Made by a program: the position numbers and the translations under genes. A DNA stretch of 64,000 nt, taken from assembly GCA_040752855.1 (NCBI GenBank), contig JBFMHP010000002.1, positions 1 through 64,000 on the forward strand, given 5' to 3'. Origin of the DNA: JBFMHP01 sp040752855 (GTDB lineage: Bacteria; Pseudomonadota; Gammaproteobacteria; RBG-16-57-12). Position 1 is the stretch's first letter, and each line of letters opens with the position of its first letter. Below the pieces are notes generated by a model. The model saw only the letters and a list, made by a program, of their open reading frames with translations. It searched no databases and was not told the origin of the DNA. This document shows, piece by piece, positions 32,469 through 40,389 of the stretch.

Positions 32469-33226
32469 ACGCGCACGGCAAGCCGTACAAGTTTTCCCTG
32501 TGGGAGGCCTTTTGGCGCGACTATCTGCGCAGTCCCGAGATCTACCTGTTCCTCGTCGCGGTGATCGTGCTCGCCGCGCAGCTGGCATGGCAGGGCGCGC
32601 TCGCCGCATCCGTGGGCTGGTTCCTGCTGGGCTGGCTGCTGTTTCTGCCGCAGGAGTATCTCACCCATGTGTATGTGTTGCATTTTCCGCCGCCGCGCCA
32701 TGCCTGGCTCTACCGCCAGATGTACCGGCTGCACTACGGCCATCACGATCTGCCGATGCGCAGCGACTTGATGTACATCCCGCTGTGGCTGGTCCTGCCG
32801 ATGCTGGCGGCCAATCTCGGCGTGTTCTGGCTGATCGCGCCCGATGCCATCGCCTTGCAGGCGATGGTCGCCGGGCTGATGACGGGTTATTTGTTTTACG
32901 AGTGGAGTCATCTGTTTTGCCACCTGCCGTATGTCCCCAAGACCAGGCTCGGCCAATTCATCAAACGCCGCCATGCGCTGCATCATTTTCGCAACGAGCG
33001 GGTGCTGTTTGCGGTGAGCGCACCGGCGTTTTTCCTGGATCATCTCGCGGGAACGGCGTGCATCGATGAGGCAACGGCCGGGCGCGCCGATCGTTATCTG
33101 GGCGTGGCGGAAGACGATCCAAGGCTGTTGCAGAGCCGAAACCATTTTGCCGCGCGTTCCAGCGGCGATCTGACCCATTCCAAGGTATGGCTGCGGCATA
33201 TCGAAGCGCGCATGGTGAAGTCATGA
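32465..33226 (+). CDS. Fatty acid hydroxylase-superfamily membrane protein
   Basis: The 253-residue product has four or five hydrophobic helices and the histidine clusters of the sterol desaturase/fatty acid 2-hydroxylase family: THVYVLH (68-73), RLHYGHHDLP (H90, H93, H94), SHLFCHLPY (H149, H153) and RRHALHHFRNE (H170, H173, H174), which bind a diiron centre at the membrane face. The family adds hydroxyl groups to or desaturates lipids using O2. It overlaps the AAR-like gene by 4 bases and the desaturase start by 4 (ATGA). The particular lipid is unknown; 2-hydroxylation of an acyl chain is the family's usual bacterial reaction. Confidence 0.88.
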   Translation: MNAHGKPYKFSLWEAFWRDYLRSPEIYLFLVAVIVLAAQLAWQGALAASVGWFLLGWLLFLPQEYLTHVYVLHFPPPRHAWLYRQMYRLHYGHHDLPMRSDLMYIPLWLVLPMLAANLGVFWLIAPDAIALQAMVAGLMTGYLFYEWSHLFCHLPYVPKTRLGQFIKRRHALHHFRNERVLFAVSAPAFFLDHLAGTACIDEATAGRADRYLGVAEDDPRLLQSRNHFAARSSGDLTHSKVWLRHIEARMVKS

Positions 33227-34197
33227 AACACGAACTCGACGGCAAGGCATGGAGCGAGATCAGCGGCCGTGCGGAGTTGCATCTCGACGCGGCAGATCGC
33301 CCCGCCTTGGAACAACTCAAACGCCCCGATGGCGCGATCTTCAGTCTCTGGGTGATGTTGCACTTGGGCCTGTGGGGGCTGGGCGCGATCGGCGCATGGT
33401 TCTTGCGCGATACTTATTGGGTGCTCGTGTGCAGCCTGCTGCTGGGGAGCCAACTGCATGCGATCACGATTCTGCAGCACGACTGCGGGCACGGTTCCGC
33501 CTATCGCAGTCCTGCGGCCAACCTGTGGGTGGGGCGGGTGCTGGCGTGGTTCATCTTCATGCCGTTTACCACCTTCACCCATTTGCACAAGCGTCACCAC
33601 GCGTTCTTGGGGCAGCCGGACAAAGATCCCGATGAGTGGTTTTATGCGGCGGGTGTCCGCTGGCTGTTCCTGCGCGAAATGCTGTTCTTGCCGCGGTTCA
33701 TTTACGAATCGCTGGGCTCCCGCTTACCCGAGCGGCTGCGCCAGCAAGTATGGCGCGAGTTGGCATTCAACACGGTGAGCTGGCTCATTCTGTTGGCGGC
33801 GGCGATGCACTTCGACGCGCTCGGATGGTTTGTCATGGCCTGCCTGCTGCCGATGGCGCTGCTGGCGTTGGTCATCAATCCGATCTCGCGCGGTTATGAG
33901 CATTTTCCGATGGCGGAAATGATCGGCGCGGAGCCGCAACGCCTGGACCTGCGCGCCAATACGGTAACGGTGACCAGCAAGCTGCTCGGCTTGCTCTGGG
34001 CCAACATCACCTATCACGTGGAGCATCATGTGTATCCGAACGTGCCGTTTTACCGCCTGCCGGCCGTGCATGTCTTGATGCGCCACAAGCGCTATTGCCG
34101 CGAGCCGTATCCATTGTTCCGTATGCTGCCTAAATCACTAAGTACAAACCGCCCGTTGGCGCTACCCGCTCAGGAGACCGAAGATGCACACCGCTGA
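33223..34197 (+). CDS. Membrane fatty-acid desaturase-family protein
   Basis: 324 residues with the three histidine boxes of the FADS superfamily: HDCGH (86-90), HKRHH (122-126) and the late HVEHH in ANITYHVEHHVYPNVPFY (about 265-280), placed between hydrophobic pairs of helices as in acyl-lipid desaturases and beta-carotene ketolases. It needs O2 and an electron donor to desaturate or oxygenate a lipid. The start at 33223 overlaps the hydroxylase stop. The SCP2-like gene begins 14 bases before its end. Which position or substrate is acted on cannot be read. With the hydroxylase it makes a set of two membrane diiron enzymes. Confidence 0.88.
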   Translation: MKHELDGKAWSEISGRAELHLDAADRPALEQLKRPDGAIFSLWVMLHLGLWGLGAIGAWFLRDTYWVLVCSLLLGSQLHAITILQHDCGHGSAYRSPAANLWVGRVLAWFIFMPFTTFTHLHKRHHAFLGQPDKDPDEWFYAAGVRWLFLREMLFLPRFIYESLGSRLPERLRQQVWRELAFNTVSWLILLAAAMHFDALGWFVMACLLPMALLALVINPISRGYEHFPMAEMIGAEPQRLDLRANTVTVTSKLLGLLWANITYHVEHHVYPNVPFYRLPAVHVLMRHKRYCREPYPLFRMLPKSLSTNRPLALPAQETEDAHR

Positions 34198-34540
34198 AAT
34201 CGAACAAACCCTCAAGACCTTTCAAGACAAGGTCAATGCCCATGCCGCGCTGCGCTCCCTGCTGAAAGGCTGGGAGCCGACGATCATCGTGGAGCCGACC
34301 GACTCGCCGCGGGTGTTCAGCCTGCCGGTGCGCAACCAGAAGATCGACGCGGTGTGGGATCGGCGCCACGCCGACCGTCATGAAATACTCGTGCGCGGCA
34401 CCGGACAGTTGTTGAACGCGGTGTTCAGCGGCAAAACCAATCCGGCGCGCGCCCACCTCGATGGTGAGCTGGCGGTCTTCGGCACCGAGCGCGACCAGGT
34501 CAAGCTCGATGCCATCAGCCTGGTGCTGTGGGGATTCTGA
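34184..34540 (+). CDS. Small SCP2-like lipid-carrier protein
   Basis: A 118-residue soluble protein with an SCP2 (sterol carrier)-like alpha/beta pattern: a helix (TLKTFQDKVNAHAALRSLL), strands, then LLNAVFSGKTNPARAHLDGELAVFGTERDQVKLDAISLVLWGF, the part that in SCP2 folds over a lipid-binding tunnel. Resemblance is weak and rests on the GELAVxG-x-LxLxLW ending. It overlaps the desaturase by 14 bases and the permease by one (TGATG). A role carrying the hydrophobic substrate between the cluster's enzymes would fit. Confidence 0.5.
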   Translation: MHTAEIEQTLKTFQDKVNAHAALRSLLKGWEPTIIVEPTDSPRVFSLPVRNQKIDAVWDRRHADRHEILVRGTGQLLNAVFSGKTNPARAHLDGELAVFGTERDQVKLDAISLVLWGF

Positions 34541-35859
34541 TGCGCCGCACGGGTGAATTCCTGACGTATCTTTCCGTCAGCGCCGGCATGGCGCTGGCGG
34601 TGAGCTGCTTCACCGTTTTTTCACTGTTGTTCCAATCCGCCACGACCGCGCAAATCGTGGTGGCGCTTGCGCTCGCGGGCGTGCTCTGCCTCGGCGTGGC
34701 CGGAACGATCGCCGAATTGGCGGGGCGATTTCCGTCTTCCGGCGGACTGCGCACCTATGTGAAGGCCGCCTTCGGCGATTCCGCATCACTGTTCGTCGTT
34801 TACATGTATCTCGGCTTGGTACTGCTGATCGCCGGCGTCGAAAGCTACGTCTTCGCGGGCGTGGTCGCACAATTCATGCCCGAGATGCCGCGCTGGCTGA
34901 CCATCATCGTGTTGCTCGGCGCGGTCATCATGATCAATGTGGTGGGCATGGAGCTGCCGGGGCGGGTGCAAACCGTGCTGACCCTGTCGCTGCTGATCGG
35001 TCTGCTGGCGATCGCGCTGTTTGCGCTGCAATTCGCGCCGCCATCGCTGCCCGCCGCACCGCAGGCCGAGCGTGCGGATTGGGGGCTGCTGCCGCAGCTG
35101 GTGTGTCTGGCCTTTTTTATGTACGTGGGTTTCGAGTGGGTCGTGCAAGTGGGGCGCGACCCCGCGGCGTATCGGCGCATGATTCCCTCCGCCATGTTGG
35201 TCGCGATCATGCTGTTGGGCGTGACTTACGGATTATTCGCATTGGCGCTGGGCGCGCATCTGGAGCCGGCACAGATCGCGGGCACCCAAACGCCGCAGAT
35301 CGCGCTGGGCGGACAGTTGCTGGGCGACGCCGGGCGCGGGCTGCTGGCATTCATGTCCGTGCTGGCCATTCTGACGTCATTCAACGCGGGCCTGCTGGGC
35401 GCGACCCGTCTGATGTACGCATTGTCGCGCGAAGGCCATCTGCCGCGGTGGTGCGCCACTATCTCGCCGCGCTCCGGCGCGCCGGTCGGCGCGGTGTTGA
35501 CCTTGGGCGGCGCGGCCATGGTCTCCGCGATCTTGATCGACCGTTACCAAGCCTATGGCGCCGCGGCCGCCTTGAGCGCCGTCATCGTATGCGTGAGCTA
35601 TGTCAGCCTGCTCGCCGCCGCTTGGCGACTAAAGAGCCGGGAGCTGCACGCCGGCGGCACGCCCGGGCAGAACCGCATCCCTGCGGTTGTGCAAGTCATG
35701 ATCGCGCTGGTTCTGACCGGCGTGGCGGCGGCGACCGCCTTGTCGACACCGTCGCTCGCGGCGCAGTGCGCGGGATTGGTGGCGATTGCCGGCGGTCTGA
35801 CGTGGGGCTCGCTGGCCCATGCGAAAAAGGCGCGTTGCCTGCGCCAAAGCACAATCTGA
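34540..35859 (+). CDS. APC-superfamily amino-acid/amine permease
   Basis: The 439-residue protein has about twelve membrane helices and the APC layout: helix 1 region SVSAGMALAVSCF, IAELAGRFPSSGGLRTYVKAAFGD (helix 2-3 loop), FFMYVGFEWVVQVG, FAALMSVLAILTSFNAGLLGATRLMYALSREGHLP (helix 8) and SGAPVGAVLTLGG. APC transporters exchange or take up amino acids, polyamines or amines. Its start overlaps the SCP2-like stop. In the setting of an aminotransferase, import of an amino donor or handling of an amine precursor is possible. Confidence 0.85.
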   Translation: MRRTGEFLTYLSVSAGMALAVSCFTVFSLLFQSATTAQIVVALALAGVLCLGVAGTIAELAGRFPSSGGLRTYVKAAFGDSASLFVVYMYLGLVLLIAGVESYVFAGVVAQFMPEMPRWLTIIVLLGAVIMINVVGMELPGRVQTVLTLSLLIGLLAIALFALQFAPPSLPAAPQAERADWGLLPQLVCLAFFMYVGFEWVVQVGRDPAAYRRMIPSAMLVAIMLLGVTYGLFALALGAHLEPAQIAGTQTPQIALGGQLLGDAGRGLLAFMSVLAILTSFNAGLLGATRLMYALSREGHLPRWCATISPRSGAPVGAVLTLGGAAMVSAILIDRYQAYGAAAALSAVIVCVSYVSLLAAAWRLKSRELHAGGTPGQNRIPAVVQVMIALVLTGVAAATALSTPSLAAQCAGLVAIAGGLTWGSLAHAKKARCLRQSTI

Positions 35860-35892
35860 ATCCAAACCATCATCTTACTAAGGAGAACTGTC

Positions 35893-36834
35893 ATGCAGGT
35901 GGAAAGTATGCAAAATCACGAGTCGCATAATCACGAACTGAATCGGTCCAATCCCGCCTATCCGCCCTGCGGCTGGGACAACGGCCGTTTCACCATCCAA
36001 AACTGGCTCGAACAAACGCCGTGGCGGCATTTGAACAATACCGAATACGGACTGAAAAAAACCGTCGCCAAACCGATCGACGGCCTGTGGGAAGACCCGC
36101 TGCTCGGACAAATCCACAAGATCGATATCGCGATGTTCCTGACCGCCGAACGGCTGTCCTATCACAACATCGCCGCACTGATCGGTGCCGCGCCCGACGA
36201 ACAGTCGCAGATGTTCCTCGCCACCCAGACCCTGGACGAGGCGCGTCACTACGAGGTGTTCTGCCGTCACCTGGCGGATTTCGGCGTCACGCCCGAACAA
36301 CGCGAGGCGATGATGGAGCGCGTGACCACGCCGGCGATGAGAAAGTTTTACGACTTGATCTGCGAGCAGGTCGACAAGCGCAACTTCATCACCGCGATGC
36401 TCTCGCATAACATCATTTTGGAGGGTATGGCCTATCCGCTCTACCGCTATCAGCGCAAATACTGGTCGCGGTTCGATCCCGGCTTGAGCCAGATCATCGA
36501 AGGGGCCTTCGCCGACGAAGTCCATCACGTCACCTTCGGTGAAGCCATCATGCGCCACCACGCCCGCGGCGGCGAACAGCAACGCAACGAGTTGCGCCGA
36601 CTGACGGCGGATTTCCATCGGCTCATGACCGAGGTATTCGAAGGGGTCATCAACCACTACGTTGGCCTCTACCAGGAGGCTGCCAACAACCACATGCATC
36701 TGATGGGGGACATCGAAATCTTCCCGGGGCATACTATGGCCTCGCTCAGCGAGGAAGATCAGGTGCGGTTGCTGTTGAAGGAAGTGCAAAACGAGCACAG
36801 CGCCCGCCTGGCGCGTATCGGATTGAGTGCTTAG
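35893..36834 (+). CDS. Diiron ferritin-like oxygenase/oxidase of unknown substrate
   Basis: 313 residues, preceded by AAGGAGA 5-8 bases upstream. It has the complete ligand set of an RNR-R2-like/ferritin-like diiron protein in order: Glu86 (TAERLSYHN), Glu116-x-x-His119 (DEARHYEVF), Glu177 (ILEGMA) and Glu209-x-x-His212 (ADEVHHVTFGE). This four-Glu, two-His set is used by R2, AurF, acyl-ACP desaturases and aldehyde-deformylating oxygenase. The spacing (E-30-ExxH-58-E-32-ExxH) is R2/AurF-like, not that of cyanobacterial ADO. A His-rich N-terminal segment precedes. Coming after the aldehyde-forming candidate, it could oxidise a lipid or amine. It is separated from the exporter genes by two REP elements. 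Confidence 0.8.
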   Translation: MQVESMQNHESHNHELNRSNPAYPPCGWDNGRFTIQNWLEQTPWRHLNNTEYGLKKTVAKPIDGLWEDPLLGQIHKIDIAMFLTAERLSYHNIAALIGAAPDEQSQMFLATQTLDEARHYEVFCRHLADFGVTPEQREAMMERVTTPAMRKFYDLICEQVDKRNFITAMLSHNIILEGMAYPLYRYQRKYWSRFDPGLSQIIEGAFADEVHHVTFGEAIMRHHARGGEQQRNELRRLTADFHRLMTEVFEGVINHYVGLYQEAANNHMHLMGDIEIFPGHTMASLSEEDQVRLLLKEVQNEHSARLARIGLSA

Positions 36835-36870
36835 CGAAGCTCCTGTAACTTTGCGGATAAATGAAGCCGG

Positions 36871-36932
36871 TGTAGGAGCGAGCCCTGCTCGCGAATGAGG
36901 ACGATCGATCGCCTGCAAGGCAGGCTCCTACA
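36871..36932. repeat. REP-like palindrome 3
   Basis: TGTAGGAGCGAGCCCTGCTCGCGA at the left, CGCCTGCAAGGCAGGCTCCTACA at the right. It lies 37 bases after the diiron gene and could protect or end its mRNA. Confidence 0.75.
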
Positions 36933-36975
36933 CGTGCCGCGTGGTTCCTTAATTGTGTGGATAAATGCGGCCCGG

Positions 36976-37033
36976 TGTAGGAGCGAGCCCTGCTCGCGAA
37001 AGAGGGCCGTCGCCTGCACGGCAGGCTCCTACA
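36976..37033. repeat. REP-like palindrome 4
   Basis: Same arms as copy 3, in the same orientation, 43 bases further on. The bases just before each copy are also similar (GGATAAATG...CCGGTGTAGG), so copies 3 and 4 are a tandem duplication of a slightly longer unit. Confidence 0.75.
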
Positions 37034-37066
37034 GGGCCATCAGGATAGTCAATCCTACGAGAGGAT

Positions 37067-39460
37067 ATGAAAACACTCATGCAGTCGAAAAAATGGACAT
37101 TGCTGCGCGTTACGGCGTTGTTATTCTTTCTTGCCGCCATCGGCATCGCCCTGATTCCGATCAGCAGTCTGCGCATCGATAATCGCTTCGAGATCTGGTT
37201 TTATGATCAGGACCCGGCGATCGCCTCCTATGATCAGGGGCATGCCCAATTCGGCAATTGGGATTGGATGAGTGTGTATGTCACACCGCAGGAAGGAATC
37301 TATTCCGAGCCGTTCCTGCGCGCGGTGAGCACCATTACCGACGGGATAAAAGCCCTGCCCGATGTGAAGAAAGTCATCTCCATCACCAACGCCCGCGGCA
37401 ACCGGCTGGACAACGACGAGCTCGCGTATCAAGCCATCCTCGGGCCGGGGCCATGGACCCCCGCGGATATCGCGCAACTGCGCAGCACGCTGGAGACCAA
37501 CCTTATCTATCGGGGCGGACTGGTCCAACCCGGCAGCGATGCCAGCACCTTGATCATGGTGCAGGTGAACAATCGCGCGGATGACAAGGAAGCCTATCGC
37601 GTCGAATTGGTGGATGACGTGGACGCCATCTTGCGCGGCCAGTCCGGCGGCGCGGTGGCCGATTACGCCATCGCCGGTTCGCCGTTTCTAAACGCCGAGC
37701 TGAACCGCAGCTCGCGCCATGACATGCTGGTGTTCTATCCGTTGGTCAGTCTGTTGGTCACGGTTATCGCATGGGTGCTGTTTCGCAACCTGCGCGATGT
37801 GGCCACCGTGCTGCTGGCGCTGACCGGCACCACCGCCTGGAGCGTGGGCATCATGATGACCAAGTTCGATTTGAACATGGTCACCATCATGATGCCGACG
37901 GTGCTGGTGACCGTCTCCGTGGCCAACGTCATGCACGTCATCGTGAACTTCCACGCCAAACGTCGCGCACATCCCGACCGCCAGACATGGACCCTGGCGA
38001 CAAGCGCGGTGAAGGAGCTGTGGGTGCCGGCGTTGGGCACCACCGCCACCACCGCCGTGGGCTTTTTGTCGCTCACGCAGACCGGCGTCTTGCCCGTGAG
38101 CCTGCTGGGCTATTACGCGGCGGCGGGGATCATGTTCGCCTATGTGATCACCATCGTGCTGGTGCCGATACTGCTGACGCTTTTTTGGGGCGACTTCGCC
38201 GGAGGCGCCACACCCGCGCAGCCGCGTGGCGCGCCTGCGCAGATCGGCCGGACCGCATGGTCGGCGTTTTTCCAGAAAACCAGTTTCAAGCGTCCGTATC
38301 TGATCCTGTGCGTGTGCGCGGCGGTGGCCGTGCCGATCCTGGCGCAGCTCCCCTCGCTCGATGCGGACACCAATTACGTCGGCATGTTTCATGAAGACAG
38401 CCTGGTCAAGCAGTACTACGACAAGGTCGAGCACAGCGGCTATGCCACCAACAGCGTCACCCTCGTATTGCATGCGCCGCAGGGGCTGGAAGACGAACGC
38501 GTGTTTCGTGCCCTGGTGCGGCTCGAGGAGCGGATCGCGGCGTTGCCCAAGGTGAGAAACCTGGCGAGCCCGGTGAAGCTGATCGCCGAAGTCGACCGTG
38601 CGCTCGCCGAGGACAAGACACAATGGCGCGCGGATTTTCCGGGCTACGGCCGGGAGGCGATCGCCCAGCTGATCCTAACCGCCGAGATCTCCGGCAACGA
38701 CGACCTGGCCGATATGCTCAGCACGGATCATCGGGATTTTCAGCTCACGGTGTTCACCGACTATATGTCCAGCCGCGAGGTCTCCGCATTCGCCGCCCAA
38801 CTCGCCGCGCTCGCCAACGATCACTTACCCAAGGATGTGACCGTATCGGTCACCGGTCTGCCGGTACTGTGGGCGAACATGGCCGCGCGCTTGATCGATG
38901 CGCAAAGCGCCATCCTGCTTTCGGTAGTCGTACCGCTGTTTTTCATCATGTTGGCCGTCATCCGCTCGGTGCCGCTGGTGCTCATCGGCTTGATCGTCAA
39001 CCTGCTGCCGGTCGGCTTGATCCTGGGCCTGATGGCGTGGTTCGACATCAAGATCGATATGGCGACGATCCTCATCGGCGGCATCACCATGGGTATCGCG
39101 GTGGACGACACGATTCATTTCCTTTGGCAGTTCCGGCGCGAGTTGTTGCACGGCAAGACCTTGACCGACGCCGTCCAAGCCACCGTGGATCATACCGGCG
39201 TGGCCATACTAATGACCTCGTTGCTGCTGAGCGCGGGCTTCTTGGTCATGGTCGCCTCCGATTTCTATCCGACGTCCAACTTCGGCTGGCTCACCAGCTT
39301 GACGGTGCTCATCGCGTTGGCGTGCGAGCTCTTTCTCCTCCCATCCCTGCTGGTCCTTCTCAAGCCGGGCCGGGAGCATCTCTCGCTGGGGTATGTGCCA
39401 GGCTTCCGCCGCGCGCAAGGCAAGCGCGAGGTGGCGGCGGAGAGCGGCCGCAGCGACTGA
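37067..39460 (+). CDS. RND/MMPL-family lipid exporter
   Basis: MMPL/HpnN-type RND pumps use proton flow to move lipids such as hopanoids to the outer membrane. The 797-residue product has two similar halves, each with a periplasmic domain and a bundle of six helices: TM1 at about 12-30, then a porter domain, the FYPLVSLLVTVIAWVLFRNLRD helix and conserved FDLNMVTIMMPTVLVTVSVANVMHVIVNF; the second half has KIDMATILIGGITMGIAVDDTIHFLWQFRREL, where the Asp pair is the usual proton-relay position. ATG 37067 follows GAGAGG. The next two genes encode periplasmic LolA-like and outer-membrane barrel proteins, the usual set for such exporters. Confidence 0.9.
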   Translation: MKTLMQSKKWTLLRVTALLFFLAAIGIALIPISSLRIDNRFEIWFYDQDPAIASYDQGHAQFGNWDWMSVYVTPQEGIYSEPFLRAVSTITDGIKALPDVKKVISITNARGNRLDNDELAYQAILGPGPWTPADIAQLRSTLETNLIYRGGLVQPGSDASTLIMVQVNNRADDKEAYRVELVDDVDAILRGQSGGAVADYAIAGSPFLNAELNRSSRHDMLVFYPLVSLLVTVIAWVLFRNLRDVATVLLALTGTTAWSVGIMMTKFDLNMVTIMMPTVLVTVSVANVMHVIVNFHAKRRAHPDRQTWTLATSAVKELWVPALGTTATTAVGFLSLTQTGVLPVSLLGYYAAAGIMFAYVITIVLVPILLTLFWGDFAGGATPAQPRGAPAQIGRTAWSAFFQKTSFKRPYLILCVCAAVAVPILAQLPSLDADTNYVGMFHEDSLVKQYYDKVEHSGYATNSVTLVLHAPQGLEDERVFRALVRLEERIAALPKVRNLASPVKLIAEVDRALAEDKTQWRADFPGYGREAIAQLILTAEISGNDDLADMLSTDHRDFQLTVFTDYMSSREVSAFAAQLAALANDHLPKDVTVSVTGLPVLWANMAARLIDAQSAILLSVVVPLFFIMLAVIRSVPLVLIGLIVNLLPVGLILGLMAWFDIKIDMATILIGGITMGIAVDDTIHFLWQFRRELLHGKTLTDAVQATVDHTGVAILMTSLLLSAGFLVMVASDFYPTSNFGWLTSLTVLIALACELFLLPSLLVLLKPGREHLSLGYVPGFRRAQGKREVAAESGRSD

Positions 39461-39515
39461 GTCCGGCAATGAACACTGAACCGATATCATTAATCCGGTG
39501 GACGAAAACACCCGT

Positions 39516-39573
39516 TGTAGGAGCCTGCCCCGCAGGCGATCACCGCCATTCGCGAGCCGGGCTCGCTCCTACA
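39516..39573. repeat. REP-like palindrome 5
   Basis: TGTAGGAGCCTGCCCCGCAGGCGA and TTCGCGAGCCGGGCTCGCTCCTACA arms, same orientation as copy 1, between the exporter and the LolA-like gene. Confidence 0.75.
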
Positions 39574-39600
39574 TCGCCATCTTCAAGGAACATAATCAAA

Positions 39601-40389
39601 ATGAAAAAATGTGCATCATTACTGCTGTTGACTGTGTTGCTGGCACGCGTCGCCGGCGCGGAAACCCCCGAGGAAAAGGGCCTGGCGATCGCCAACGAAG
39701 TAGACCGGCGCAACCAGGGCTATGCCGACATGGTGGTCGCGATGACCATGACCTTGATCGATGCGCGCGGCAAGACCGATGAGCGCAAACTCGACTTGAA
39801 GGCCCTCGAAGTCACCGCCGCCGATGACGGCGACAAGGCCTTGCTGGTCTTCAATCAACCGCGCGACGTGGCCGGCACCGCGCTGCTGACCGCCACCCAT
39901 ATTCAGGCTGAGGACGATCAGTGGCTTTATCTGCCTGCCCTCAAACGCATCAAGCGGATCTCCTCCAGCAACAAAACCGGCAGTTTCATGGGCAGCGAAT
40001 TTTCCTATGAAGATCTCGCGCCGCAGGAGGTGCGAAAATACCAATACAAATTCCTGCGCCACGAGCCGTGCGGTGCGCTGCGATGTTTGGTGGTCGAGGT
40101 GTATCCCGGTTATAAGAATTCCGGCTACGCGAAGTTGATCAACTGGATCGACGACCAAGAGTATCGCTCGCAGAAAATCGCGTTTTACGACACCGCGAAC
40201 CAGTTGCTCAAGACCTTGACCGCCGAGGGCTATCGGCAATATTTGAATCAGTATTGGCGTCCCGACACGCTTATGATGGTCAATCATAAAAACGGCAAGG
40301 GCACCCGCCTGACTTTTGGCGAGTACCGCTTCAAAACCGGACTGAAGGACAACGACTTCGCACCGGCGGCGTTGCAGCGCGGCCGCTGA
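39601..40389 (+). CDS. Outer-membrane lipoprotein-sorting (LolA-like) periplasmic protein
   Basis: 262 residues with a Sec signal peptide (MKKCASLLLLTVLLARVAGA, cut about residue 20). The body belongs to the LolA_like/LppX-like group paired with MMPL transporters: YADMVVAMTMTLIDARGK, LLVFNQPRDVAGTALLTATHI, DDQWLYLPALKRIKRISSSNKTGSFMGSEFSYEDLAP, and YPGYKNSGYAKLINWIDDQEY. It would hold a lipid in a half-barrel during transit across the periplasm. Start codon ATG 39601 has AAGGAA upstream. It overlaps the barrel gene by one base. Confidence 0.9.
   Translation: MKKCASLLLLTVLLARVAGAETPEEKGLAIANEVDRRNQGYADMVVAMTMTLIDARGKTDERKLDLKALEVTAADDGDKALLVFNQPRDVAGTALLTATHIQAEDDQWLYLPALKRIKRISSSNKTGSFMGSEFSYEDLAPQEVRKYQYKFLRHEPCGALRCLVVEVYPGYKNSGYAKLINWIDDQEYRSQKIAFYDTANQLLKTLTAEGYRQYLNQYWRPDTLMMVNHKNGKGTRLTFGEYRFKTGLKDNDFAPAALQRGR

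Noticed and set aside
35893..36834. Cyanobacterial-type aldehyde-deformylating oxygenase
   Set aside because: Ligand spacing and surrounding motifs are R2/AurF-like and the protein is about 80 residues longer than ADO.
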